In this document: piece after piece, positions 1 to 7,080 of the stretch | How positions within the stretch are numbered: the first letter of the stretch is position 1 | How the letters are laid out: each line of letters begins with the position of its first letter | Source of the DNA: Acidimicrobiales bacterium | GTDB taxonomy: Bacteria; Actinomycetota; Acidimicrobiia; Acidimicrobiales; UBA8190 | DNA length: 10,585 bases | Reading direction: 5' to 3' | Assembly: GCA_030042575.1 (NCBI GenBank) | Contig: JASHZK010000157.1 | Span: 1-10,585, forward strand | Notes under the pieces: generated by a model | The model's input: the letters and a program-made list of their open reading frames with translations, nothing else | What the model was told of the DNA's origin: nothing | Databases searched by the model: none | Position numbers and translations under genes: made by a program

Positions 1-89
1 AAGGCCCGAGCTTCGCGTTGGGCGCCGCGGGCCAGAGCCGTGGGCACGACGTGGAGCACCACCGGCGAGCCCGGCGCCACGTCCCTCAT
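1..89 (-). CDS. N-terminus of a second GT4-type glycosyltransferase (partial)
   Basis: Only the first 29 codons lie in the window; the rest runs off the left edge. Translation begins with ATG at 89-87 and reads MRDVAPGSPVVLHVVPTALA, then RGAQREARA. A short polar lead, a hydrophobic first beta strand (VVLHVVP) and a glycine/arginine turn followed by a helix with E/R residues is the usual opening of a GT-B fold, GT4-type glycosyltransferase, equivalent to the GGAE region of the neighbouring enzyme. The ATG overlaps the stop codon of the upstream GT4 gene (ATGA, 4 bp), so the two are very likely translationally coupled in one leftward operon. The family call rests on a short stretch and on context. 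The donor and acceptor sugars cannot be read from it. Confidence 0.6.
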   Translation of the reverse strand, partial: MRDVAPGSPVVLHVVPTALARGAQREARA

Positions 90-1264
90 TGCCGCCTGTC
101 CCTGTCCTGGAGCAGCTCGCCGTAACAGGCCTCGACGCTGCCGGCGGCAGAGGCGATGTCGAAGACCTGGGCCCGGGCCCGGGCACCGGCGCCGAGCCGG
201 GCCCGCAGCTCGGCGTCGCCGGCCAGCTTCATCACGGCGCTGGCCAGGGCGCTCGGTGCATCGACGTCGACGAGCAGACCCTCTCGGCCGTCGACGACGA
301 CGTCGGGGACGCCGCCCACAGCGGTGGCCACCACCGGCAGCCCGACGCTCATCGCCTCCAACAGGGCCACCGGCATGCCCTCTTGGCGGGAGGGCAGGAC
401 GAAGAGGTCTGCACCCGTCATGAGACGCAGGGTGTCCCGGCGCCGGCCGAGCAGGGTGAAGTGCCGGTGCAGGCCGGCGCCGTCGATGGCGCCGCGTACG
501 GAGGCCTCGAGCGGTCCGGTACCCACCGAGACGAAGCGGACCCCCGTGCCCACCGCGGCCAGTTGACGGGCGGCCTCGACGAGGACGTCGAGTCCCTTTT
601 CGGCGCGCAGATTGGCGACGTTCAGGACGAGGAGCTCGTCGTCGGCGACGCCGAGCTCGTGGCGCACGGAGGTTCGGATCTCGGCCTGCTGTTCGAGCAG
701 AGCCGTCGTTGCCGCTACGTCCACGCCGTGGACGATGACGCGGGCGTCGCCCTGCAACGAGTGGGGCAGCGCCCGGCGGGCCGCAGGGCTGACGACGAAC
801 AGGGCGGCGTCCATGTGCACCGTGGCCCGATTGAGCACACGGGTCAACACCGCGGCGCGGTTCCACAGGCTGTGCTCGGTGTAGACGAGAAGCGGGCGAC
901 GCGCCGGCGTCATGGTGCGCGCCACCAGGCGGGCCATCGATGCCGTGTAGGGCAGGTGCGAGTGCACCAGGTCGAACCTGCGCTCGGCCATGAGGCGGCG
1001 CAGTCGTGGCAACCAGCGAAGATCGGCGGTGGCCCGGGCGCCCAGGCAGTGCACGACGACTCCGGTGTCGGCCATGGCGGGGACCAGCGCGTCCTGATCG
1101 GCCAGGACGTAGGCGACTTCGTAGTCGAAGCGCAGGCGGTCCCGGTTGGCGGCCAGGCCCACCAGGAGGCGTTCGGCCCCGCCGAGCCCCAGTCCCTTTA
1201 TGAGCAGCAGCACCCGGGGGCGTTCCGGCGGGGGTACATCGGTGTCGCCCGCTGCCCCCTCCAC
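86..1264 (-). CDS. GT4-family glycosyltransferase
   Basis: Retaining GT-B glycosyltransferase of family GT4, expected to transfer a sugar from a nucleotide-sugar donor at the cytoplasmic membrane face. With the GTG start at 1264 the protein has 392 residues, normal for the family. The N-terminal Rossmann domain opens with RVLLLIKGLGLGGAERL (residues 17-33), the typical acceptor-side glycine loop. The donor-binding C-terminal domain has VLNVANLRAEKGLDVLVEA and the signature E-x7-E motif EGMPVALLE (about residues 295-303), followed by GLPVVATAVGGVPD. The open frame continues antisense through the divergent permease gene, so the start must be chosen. GTG at 1264 sits 14 codons before the first conserved strand, and GTG at 1315 is the alternative; neither has a clear Shine-Dalgarno. 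The stop overlaps the start of the next leftward GT4 gene. No transmembrane segment or signal peptide is visible. Family is secure; sugar specificity is unknown. Confidence 0.92.
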   Translation of the reverse strand: MEGAAGDTDVPPPERPRVLLLIKGLGLGGAERLLVGLAANRDRLRFDYEVAYVLADQDALVPAMADTGVVVHCLGARATADLRWLPRLRRLMAERRFDLVHSHLPYTASMARLVARTMTPARRPLLVYTEHSLWNRAAVLTRVLNRATVHMDAALFVVSPAARRALPHSLQGDARVIVHGVDVAATTALLEQQAEIRTSVRHELGVADDELLVLNVANLRAEKGLDVLVEAARQLAAVGTGVRFVSVGTGPLEASVRGAIDGAGLHRHFTLLGRRRDTLRLMTGADLFVLPSRQEGMPVALLEAMSVGLPVVATAVGGVPDVVVDGREGLLVDVDAPSALASAVMKLAGDAELRARLGAGARARAQVFDIASAAGSVEACYGELLQDRDRRQ

Positions 1265-1375
1265 GCGGTCGATGGTATAGCGACGAGTCCCGACGGGCCG
1301 TAACTGATCGCGCACGTGTCGTGGTAACGTGGGCGTGCCGCCGGGCGGGCGGCTGGGGGGACCGGGGGTACGAAG
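1265..1375. promoter_or_regulatory. Divergent intergenic region with presumed promoters
   Basis: This ~110-bp gap separates the leftward GT4 operon from the rightward exporter operon, so it must hold promoters for both unless transcription reads in from elsewhere. On the + strand TAACGT at 1325-1330 fits the actinobacterial -10 pattern TAnnnT, about 45 bp before the permease start, but I see no good -35. On the - strand TATACC (1274-1279) lies close to the GTG at 1264 and could serve a nearly leaderless transcript. A CACGTG palindrome is at 1313-1318. These are sequence resemblances only. Confidence 0.4.
1364..1368 (+). promoter_or_regulatory. Ribosome binding site for the permease gene
   Basis: GGGGG lies 7 bases before the TTG at 1376. 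It is a purine-rich, G-rich Shine-Dalgarno-like stretch, and it supports TTG as the real start, since no ATG or GTG lies in frame ahead of the conserved part of the protein. Confidence 0.45.
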
Positions 1376-2329
1376 TTGTCGACCATCGCCGAGCCGCTGC
1401 CGCTGCCCGATGACGCCGCGGACGGGCTGGTGGTCTTCGATGCCAGTGACATCCCCGACGAGCCGCCCCGCGAGCTTTTCTACAAGCACCGGCCCCATCT
1501 GCTTCGTTCTGCAGGCGAAGCCTGGCGTCACAGAGACGTCATGTACACGCTGGCCGAACGCGACATCCGGGTCACCTACAAGCAGGCGCTGTTGGGGCTC
1601 GGGTGGGCCGTGCTCAACCCGGTGCTGATGCTGCTCATCTTCACGCTTCTGCTCGGTCACGAGACCTCGTTCCAGACCAGGGCCCTCAACGGCAAGGTGA
1701 TCCCCTATGCCCTGGCCACCTACGCCGGATTGTGGGGGTGGACCCTTTTCAGTCAATCGATGACCGGTGGCGCCAGTGCGCTCGTGACCAACAAGGTCAT
1801 GATGGCCAAGACGCACTTCCCCCGCGAGTGCTTCTCGATCTCCCAGATCCTGGAGGGGGCCTTCACCACCGTGCTGTGCACGGCGCCCTTGGTGATGCTC
1901 CTCCTCGTCTACCACTACACGCCCAAGATCACAACCTTGTGGGTGCCGCTGTACTTCCTCATCGAGGTGCCCTTCGTCGTTGGTGTGGTCTTGTTCACCT
2001 CTTCGGCGATGGTCCAGGCCCGCGACCTGTTGCAGGTCATCCCCATCATCTCCCAGTTCGGGATGCTGGCCACCCCGGTGGTGTGGCCCTTCACCAAGAT
2101 GCGCCACGTCCACATCCCGGGCATACCCGGGCACCACAACCTGCAGCTGCTCTACTCCATCCTCAATCCGCTGGCACCGCTGATCGACAACATCAGGGGG
2201 TCGATGCTCGTCGGCGTGGGACCGCACTGGGAGTACCTGGGCATCGCCGCCGGCAGCTCGATCGTGTACATGGTGCTGGGCTATGCCCTGTTCAAGAAGC
2301 TCGAGGTGAACTTTGCCGACCTCACCTAA
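1376..2329 (+). CDS. wzm: ABC-2 type polysaccharide export permease (Wzm/TagG family)
   Basis: Membrane subunit of an ABC transporter that exports a lipid-linked polysaccharide or related glycan across the cytoplasmic membrane. The 317-residue length suits the family. A ~55-residue cytoplasmic N-terminus leads into the family hallmark ERDIRVTYKQALLGLGW (61-77), followed by WAVLNP at the start of membrane segment 1 (about 75-95). Further hydrophobic segments lie at about 108-130, 155-180, 188-213, 218-240 and 285-306, giving the six expected. SILNPLAPLIDNIR (261-274) matches the conserved NP loop before the last segment. Start is TTG. The gene overlaps the ATPase gene by 17 bp, so both subunits are probably made together. 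Family assignment is strong. The exported glycan is not readable, and teichoic acid, O-antigen-like and galactan exporters all share this fold. Confidence 0.93.
   Translation: MSTIAEPLPLPDDAADGLVVFDASDIPDEPPRELFYKHRPHLLRSAGEAWRHRDVMYTLAERDIRVTYKQALLGLGWAVLNPVLMLLIFTLLLGHETSFQTRALNGKVIPYALATYAGLWGWTLFSQSMTGGASALVTNKVMMAKTHFPRECFSISQILEGAFTTVLCTAPLVMLLLVYHYTPKITTLWVPLYFLIEVPFVVGVVLFTSSAMVQARDLLQVIPIISQFGMLATPVVWPFTKMRHVHIPGIPGHHNLQLLYSILNPLAPLIDNIRGSMLVGVGPHWEYLGIAAGSSIVYMVLGYALFKKLEVNFADLT
2303..2308 (+). promoter_or_regulatory. Ribosome binding site deciding the TTG start of the ATPase gene
   Basis: GAGGTG lies 4 bases before the TTG at 2313 and inside the 3' end of the permease gene. It is the only good Shine-Dalgarno near the start. 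No ATG or GTG lies in frame close downstream, so it supports TTG initiation and a 17-bp gene overlap. Confidence 0.6.
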
Positions 2330-3509
2330 GGGCACGGTCTCCGTAGAGCATGTATGGAAGCGGTTCCGGGCGGACCGTTCCATCCCCCTGTTCCAGGAGC
2401 ACATCGCCCGATTGGGCCGCCGCATCATGGGCCGAGGCGGGAGCCGCGGCTACCGGTGGGTGCTGCGCGACGTGAACGTGCACGTGGAGCCGGGCAAGAC
2501 CTACGGCATCATCGGCATCAACGGCTCGGGCAAGTCCACCTTGCTCAAGATGATCTGCAGGACGACCTACCCCACCGCCGGCACGGTGACCACGGTGGGG
2601 AGGATCGGCGCCCTGTTGGACGTCCGTGCCGGCATCCACCCCGACTTGAGCGGCGAGGAGAACATCTACCTGTACGGGACCATCCTCGGGCTCACCCGCC
2701 AGCAGGTCAACGAGCGCTTCGCCGACATTGTGGAGTTCGCCGAGATCGGCGACGCCGTCGACCGCCAGATCAAGTTCTACTCGGCGGGGATGGCCATCCG
2801 CCTCGGCTTCGCCATCGCCGCCTATCTCGAGCCCGACGTGCTGCTGGTGGACGAGGTGCTGGCCGTGGGCGACGCCCGCTTCCAGCAGAAGTGCCTGGAG
2901 CGGATCACCGAGGTCGTGCAGAAGGGTGCCACCCTCTTCTACGTCTCCCACGACCTGCCCACGGTGGAGGCCGTCTGCGAAAAGGCCATGTGGCTCAGCG
3001 GCGGTTACGTGCGAGCCGCCGGGCCCGCCCGCCAGATCGTCAACCTGTACCGGACCTCTGTGGAGCAGCAGTCCATGCTGGGGCCGGCCGGCGACGGCGG
3101 CATCCGGGTGCTCAAGGCCGAGGTGTCCGGGCCCGACGGGGGCGGGGTCCGGTCAGGAGAAGCGGTGCACCTGCGGATCATGGTCCGCTCGCCCGAGGCC
3201 ATGTTCGGTGTGTTCCACATCGGCATCTCCCAGGGCACGGCCCAGCCGGTCTTCGTCCAGCGCTTCGCCACGTCGTTCCCCGACGGAGAATTCGAGCTGC
3301 GCTGCCGCCTGCAGGCCCTGCCCCTGCCCAAGGGGCGATACTCGTTGTGGGGGGCGATGCGGGCGCCGGTAGGCAGCGGGCACATCGCCGAGTTCCCGTG
3401 GCAGCCCATGTTGTCCTTCGATGCCTTCGGCCCCGACGTGATCAAGGCGCCCAATGGCGTCATGGTGCTCTCGCCCGTCTACGTGCCTGCCGAGTGGGAG
3501 CTCAACTGA
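2313..3509 (+). CDS. wzt: ABC transporter ATPase with C-terminal domain, polysaccharide export (Wzt type)
   Basis: Nucleotide-binding subunit partnering the permease just upstream. The 398 residues comprise an ATPase domain (about 1-250) and a C-terminal extension (about 262-398). Visible motifs: Walker A GINGSGKST (68-76), ABC signature in FYSAGMAIRLGFA (155-167; the usual SSGM appears as SAGM), Walker B VLLVDE (176-181) and the H-loop histidine in YVSHD (210-214). LSGEENIYLYGTILG (112-126) is characteristic of the Wzt/TagH group. The tail, with alternating strands and sequences such as VHLRIMVRSPEA, resembles the beta-sandwich substrate-recognition domain of Wzt proteins from O-antigen systems that recognise a modified chain terminus. 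Mycobacterial galactan-export ATPases lack such a tail. Start is TTG with a good Shine-Dalgarno. The 3' end overlaps the glycosyltransferase gene. ATPase and pairing are secure; glycan recognition by the tail is inferred. Confidence 0.93.
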   Translation: MPTSPKGTVSVEHVWKRFRADRSIPLFQEHIARLGRRIMGRGGSRGYRWVLRDVNVHVEPGKTYGIIGINGSGKSTLLKMICRTTYPTAGTVTTVGRIGALLDVRAGIHPDLSGEENIYLYGTILGLTRQQVNERFADIVEFAEIGDAVDRQIKFYSAGMAIRLGFAIAAYLEPDVLLVDEVLAVGDARFQQKCLERITEVVQKGATLFYVSHDLPTVEAVCEKAMWLSGGYVRAAGPARQIVNLYRTSVEQQSMLGPAGDGGIRVLKAEVSGPDGGGVRSGEAVHLRIMVRSPEAMFGVFHIGISQGTAQPVFVQRFATSFPDGEFELRCRLQALPLPKGRYSLWGAMRAPVGSGHIAEFPWQPMLSFDAFGPDVIKAPNGVMVLSPVYVPAEWELN

Positions 3510-5395
3510 GCAGGGTCCGTCCCTCGCCCCTCCACGGCGTAACGGCGGTGGTGGTCACCCACCGCCGTCCCCGGCTGGCCACGGCGGCGGTCCGCCACCT
3601 GATCGAGGACGAAGGACTCGACCCACGGCAGGTCGTCGTCGTGGTGAACGGCCAAGGGGGATTGGACGACCCCGACCTCGAAGCTGCCGTGCGCATGGTG
3701 CGCCTGGTCGACAACCTCGGCCCGGCGGGCGGCTTTCACCGGGGGATCCTCGAGGCCTTCGCCGATCCCGCCACGCGCTGGGCATACCTGTGCGAGGACG
3801 ACATCACTCTGGCGGGGTTGCCCAACGGTCGCCTGGGTGACCTGCTGGAGCGGATCGCCGCCTACCCGGCCACGGCCCCGGTGGGAGCGGTGTGCGCCTT
3901 CGGCCGGATGGTGGTGGGGCGCTCGGGCCACACCCGCAACGTGGTCCCACGCCGAGGTCTGCCCGGGGAGCTCGCTCCCGTGGACCTGACCATGTGGGGT
4001 GCCACCCTGCTGTCGCGCCGGGTGGTGGAGGCGGGGGTGCTCCCGGATCCCGAGTTGTTCTTCGGATTCGAGGACTTCGACTTCTTCAGCTCGATGCGCG
4101 CCGCCGGCTTCTCGCTGCTGGTGGACGTGGTGGCCGCCCGCAAGGTGGCCGGGTACCAGACCCTCGCCGGCCGGGACAAGGCCCTGGTGGCCGAGCGCCC
4201 GACCGACAGCGAGGAGCCCTGGCGGGCCTACTACTTCGCCCGCAACTTCTTCGCCTTGGCTCGTCGCCACGGTAGACGGAGCTGGATCGCCTGGCACCTG
4301 CTCTACTCGTTGCGCCGCCTCCAGCTCGCCCACGGCGCCGCCGAGCGCATGGCCATCGTCCGCGGCCTGTGGGACGGGGCCCGGGGCCGGATGGGTCGCC
4401 ATCCTCGCTACGTGCGCTCGGTCGGCGAGAAGCTCGTGCCCGAGCCACCTCAGGCGCCGACCGGCGTGGTGACCGCCGACGAGCCCGACGACCGGGCGTC
4501 GGTCGCCTCACTGGCCGGCGGCACCCTGGCCATGATCGTGACCCACAACGCTCCCGGTGCCCTGGCTCGGTGTGTGGACGCCGTGGCCGGCCAGAGCACA
4601 CCGCCGGCGGCCGTCCTGGTCGTCGACAACGGCAGTGAACCACCGGTGCGTGCCGAGGCGCTCGACCGTCCCGGACAGCCGCTCACCGTCGTCCGCTCCG
4701 AGCAGAACACCGGGCCGGCGGGGGGATGGGCGCGTGCCTTCACGCACTTCGCCGCCGGCCAATTCCCCTTGGCCTGGGTCCTCGACGACGACATCGTCCC
4801 TGACCCCGATTGCCTGGAAGTGCTCCTCGGTGACTGTGCGGCGGAACCCGAGCGTGCTTTTTGCTTTCCTCGCTCGGTCCAGCCCGACGGCTCGGTGGGG
4901 GAGTGGGGAGCCTGGTGCGGCTTCGTGATCGCCCGTGGCATCGTCGACGAGGTGGGCGTCCCCAAAGCAGAGCTCTTCTGGTGGGCAGAGGACAACGAGT
5001 ACACCCATTGGCGCATCCCCACGGCCGGTCATCGCCGGCGCATCGTCGAAGGGGCCATGGTGCAACACGACGCCATCCGCCAGGTGGGGCCGGTGCCCAC
5101 CTGGAAGTACTACTACGAAGCTCGCAACATGCTTTACCTCCATCTCCATCTCATGCGCCGGGTCGGCTGGTACCCCCGCAACCTGTCCAAGTTGTTGGGC
5201 CGGGCCCTGCTGCGCGAACGGGGACGGCGGGTGCGCAGCCTGGTGGCCATCGGCCGGGGGCTGGCGGACGGGGCCACCGGCCGCCTGGGCCTGCGCTTCC
5301 CCGTGGAGCCGATGCACGAGCGTCGCTTCCCCGTCGACGAGGTGGCAGCGACGCCCCGGGCCGCCCCGTCGGTGTCGGAGAGCGTGCCGGCATGA
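3494..5395 (+). CDS. Bifunctional protein with two GT2 glycosyltransferase domains
   Basis: 633 residues made of two GT-A fold, GT2-type domains in tandem, so probably adding two sugars to a lipid-linked acceptor. Domain 1 (about 15-310) opens GVTAVVVTHRRP and has NLGPAGGFHRG (74-84), the metal-binding EDD (101-103), FFGFEDFDFF (189-198) and WRAYYFARN (243-251). Domain 2 (about 343-600) repeats the order: LAMIVTHNAPG, NTGPAGGWARA (405-415), DDDI (431-434), FWWAEDNEY (495-503) and WKYYYEARN (537-545). These motifs recall the GT2 group that includes rhamnosyl- and galactofuranosyltransferases. Both metal-binding motifs are intact, so neither half looks dead. GTG at 3494 gives a 16-bp overlap with the ATPase gene but lacks a Shine-Dalgarno. 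CTG at 3506, which shares bases with the ATPase stop (CTGA) and has GGGAG 5 bases ahead, is a plausible non-standard alternative. No membrane helix is obvious. Sugars are unknown. Confidence 0.9.
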   Translation: MGAQLSRVRPSPLHGVTAVVVTHRRPRLATAAVRHLIEDEGLDPRQVVVVVNGQGGLDDPDLEAAVRMVRLVDNLGPAGGFHRGILEAFADPATRWAYLCEDDITLAGLPNGRLGDLLERIAAYPATAPVGAVCAFGRMVVGRSGHTRNVVPRRGLPGELAPVDLTMWGATLLSRRVVEAGVLPDPELFFGFEDFDFFSSMRAAGFSLLVDVVAARKVAGYQTLAGRDKALVAERPTDSEEPWRAYYFARNFFALARRHGRRSWIAWHLLYSLRRLQLAHGAAERMAIVRGLWDGARGRMGRHPRYVRSVGEKLVPEPPQAPTGVVTADEPDDRASVASLAGGTLAMIVTHNAPGALARCVDAVAGQSTPPAAVLVVDNGSEPPVRAEALDRPGQPLTVVRSEQNTGPAGGWARAFTHFAAGQFPLAWVLDDDIVPDPDCLEVLLGDCAAEPERAFCFPRSVQPDGSVGEWGAWCGFVIARGIVDEVGVPKAELFWWAEDNEYTHWRIPTAGHRRRIVEGAMVQHDAIRQVGPVPTWKYYYEARNMLYLHLHLMRRVGWYPRNLSKLLGRALLRERGRRVRSLVAIGRGLADGATGRLGLRFPVEPMHERRFPVDEVAATPRAAPSVSESVPA

Positions 5396-6147
5396 TCGTC
5401 ATCACCGGTCCCGGGCGCAGCGGGACCTCTTTTCTCGCCGCGCTGTACCGGGAACTCGGCTTCGACCCGGGCGGTCGATGGCACCCCTCGGCCATGGCCG
5501 GATTCGAGGCCGACGACATGCGGCGCATGAACCTGCTCCTGGCCGAGGAGCTCGGCGTCTCCATCAGGCGACGCCGGGGTGGCCGGGCCCTGCAGGCGCT
5601 CGACGCCACGGTGGCGTCGGTCGGCGCCCGGCTTCCGGGCAGGTTCCGTCCCCCTCTGGCCCGGGCGGTGGACGTCGTGCGCTACGGGCGCCTCACCCCG
5701 GATCTCATGCGGTGGGAGCAGCTGCCGGTCGTCACTGACCGCCACGGCGAAGAACTGCGGGCCATGGCCAAGGAGCGCCCGGTGGCGAAAGACCCGCGAT
5801 TCTGCTTCACCTTGCGGGTATGGCTGGCCAGCGGCGCCCCCGTCGAGAACGTCGTGCTCACCATCAGGCCCCTCGACGCCATGGCGGACAGCAGGGTCCG
5901 GGTGGGCATGTACCCGACCCGGGCCAAGGACTGGGGCAAGCACAACTACTGTTACGGCTTGGGTTTGCTGCTCACGGCCACGGCCGAGCATCGAGTCCCG
6001 GTGACCACCTTGCGTTTCCCCGACTTCCTGGAGCGTCCCGACGAGCTGCATCGGGTCCTGCCCCTCCCCGAGCCGCGCAGCCTCGAGCAATTCGAGCGAG
6101 CCTTCGCCGCTACCTACGACCCGGCACTCGTCCACGACAAGCGGTGA
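5392..6147 (+). CDS. Sulfotransferase-family protein, small type
   Basis: 251 residues. The first strand runs directly into a phosphate-binding loop, MIVITGPGRSGTSFLA (1-16), the position and form of the 5'-phosphosulfate-binding loop of PAPS-dependent sulfotransferases, with Arg in place of the usual Lys. AKDPRFCFTLRVW (132-144) gives a KDPR motif shared with two later genes in this operon. VVLTIRPLDAMADS (154-167) looks like the strand and 3'-phosphate-binding loop, with Arg159 and Ser167. HNYCYGLGLLL and TTLRFPDFLERP follow, resembling the late strand and substrate helix. ATG at 5392 overlaps the stop of the dual glycosyltransferase (ATGA), suggesting coupled translation. The neighbours imply a glycan acceptor. 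Sequence is divergent from textbook members, so the fold is likely but sulfate transfer is inferred; another P-loop transferase activity is possible. Confidence 0.75.
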   Translation: MIVITGPGRSGTSFLAALYRELGFDPGGRWHPSAMAGFEADDMRRMNLLLAEELGVSIRRRRGGRALQALDATVASVGARLPGRFRPPLARAVDVVRYGRLTPDLMRWEQLPVVTDRHGEELRAMAKERPVAKDPRFCFTLRVWLASGAPVENVVLTIRPLDAMADSRVRVGMYPTRAKDWGKHNYCYGLGLLLTATAEHRVPVTTLRFPDFLERPDELHRVLPLPEPRSLEQFERAFAATYDPALVHDKR

Positions 6148-7064
6148 CAGCTCCCAACCTGTTCATCGTGGGGGCACCGAAGTCGGGAACCACCGCCATC
6201 GGCCGGTACCTGAACGCGCACCCCGAGGTGTTCGTGGCGGACAAGGAGCTGAGCTATTTCGGCAGCGACCTCGAGTTCCGGACCGAGCACGGCGAGCCCT
6301 GGCACATCGGATGGGATGCCTACTGCCAGTGGTTCGCCGGCCACGACCGTGAGCGCTACCGGGTGGATCGCTCGGTGTTCTACCTGTACTCGCGCCGCGC
6401 CGCCGAGGAGATCCGCCGCCACGACCCCACCAGTCGGGTCTTGGTCATGTTGCGCCACCCGGTGGACCAGATGTACTCCGAGCACAGCGAGATGCTGTTC
6501 CAGGGCGAGGAGGACCTCGATGACTTCGCCGCCGCCCTGGCCGCCGAGGACGAACGCCGCCGGGGCCAGGGCATCCCCCCCGGCTGCAAGCACGCCTTCG
6601 GCCTCTTCTACCGAGACATCGCCCGCTACGCCGGTCAGCTCGAGCGCTACCTGTCTGCCTTCGGGCCCGACCAGGTCCACGTCGTGATCTACGACGACCT
6701 GGTGGCGGACCCGGCTGGCGTCTACGGGCGGATCCTGGAATTCCTCGACCTCGACGCTACCTATCGCCCCGATTTCACGGTCGTGAACGGCAACAAGGTG
6801 GTGAGGAGCGCCGCCCTGCGCCAGATCCTGCGCAGCGCCCCGTCCGGACTCCGGCGCGCCGGACGGGCGGTCGTGCCCAGCGCCCGGGGCCGGGCCCGGC
6901 TGCGGCGACGACTGCAGGATCTGAACACCGTCGAGCGCCCTCGTCCCCCCATGGACCCCGGCCTGCGTCGGACGCTCGAGGCCGAGTTCGAATCCGAGGT
7001 GAGGCTCCTCGAATCGATCTTGGACCGGCCACTGCCGCTGTGGCATCCGGCAGCGGTGCCCTGA
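6144..7064 (+). CDS. PAPS-dependent sulfotransferase
   Basis: 306 residues with the full classical sulfotransferase pattern; the clearest of the four. FIVGAPKSGTTAIGRYL (7-23) is the 5'-phosphosulfate-binding loop with the canonical Lys13. ADKELSYFG (32-40) is the common early motif after it. VLVMLRHPVDQMYSEH (99-114) is the 3'-phosphate-binding strand and helix, with Arg104 and Ser112. The stretch 173-202 (VHVVIYDDL, then ILEFLDLD) and VNGNK (214-218) match the C-terminal conserved parts. It would move sulfate from PAPS to a hydroxyl, here probably on a sugar or lipid-linked glycan, in the cytoplasm. The basic segment 236-258 could bring it to the membrane surface. GTG at 6144 overlaps the previous stop (GTGA) with no clear Shine-Dalgarno, so translation is probably coupled. 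The acceptor is unknown. Confidence 0.9.
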   Translation: MTAPNLFIVGAPKSGTTAIGRYLNAHPEVFVADKELSYFGSDLEFRTEHGEPWHIGWDAYCQWFAGHDRERYRVDRSVFYLYSRRAAEEIRRHDPTSRVLVMLRHPVDQMYSEHSEMLFQGEEDLDDFAAALAAEDERRRGQGIPPGCKHAFGLFYRDIARYAGQLERYLSAFGPDQVHVVIYDDLVADPAGVYGRILEFLDLDATYRPDFTVVNGNKVVRSAALRQILRSAPSGLRRAGRAVVPSARGRARLRRRLQDLNTVERPRPPMDPGLRRTLEAEFESEVRLLESILDRPLPLWHPAAVP

Positions 7065-7080
7065 TCGGCGAGCTGACGCC

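Noticed and set aside
1265..2428. Continuation of the GT4 reading frame antisense to the permease gene, giving a 780-residue protein
   Set aside because: The extra N-terminus is low-complexity, rich in His, Gln and Asp, and lies opposite a clear membrane permease. It is a high-GC antisense open frame.
2354..3493. N-terminal extension of the dual GT2 frame to 1013 residues
   Set aside because: It reads Arg/Pro/Gly/His-rich sequence out of frame through the ATPase gene, whose motifs are all in the other frame.
4861..5391. Upstream extension of the first sulfotransferase frame
   Set aside because: It lies inside the second GT2 domain and is compositionally biased. The ATG at 5392 directly precedes the phosphate loop strand.
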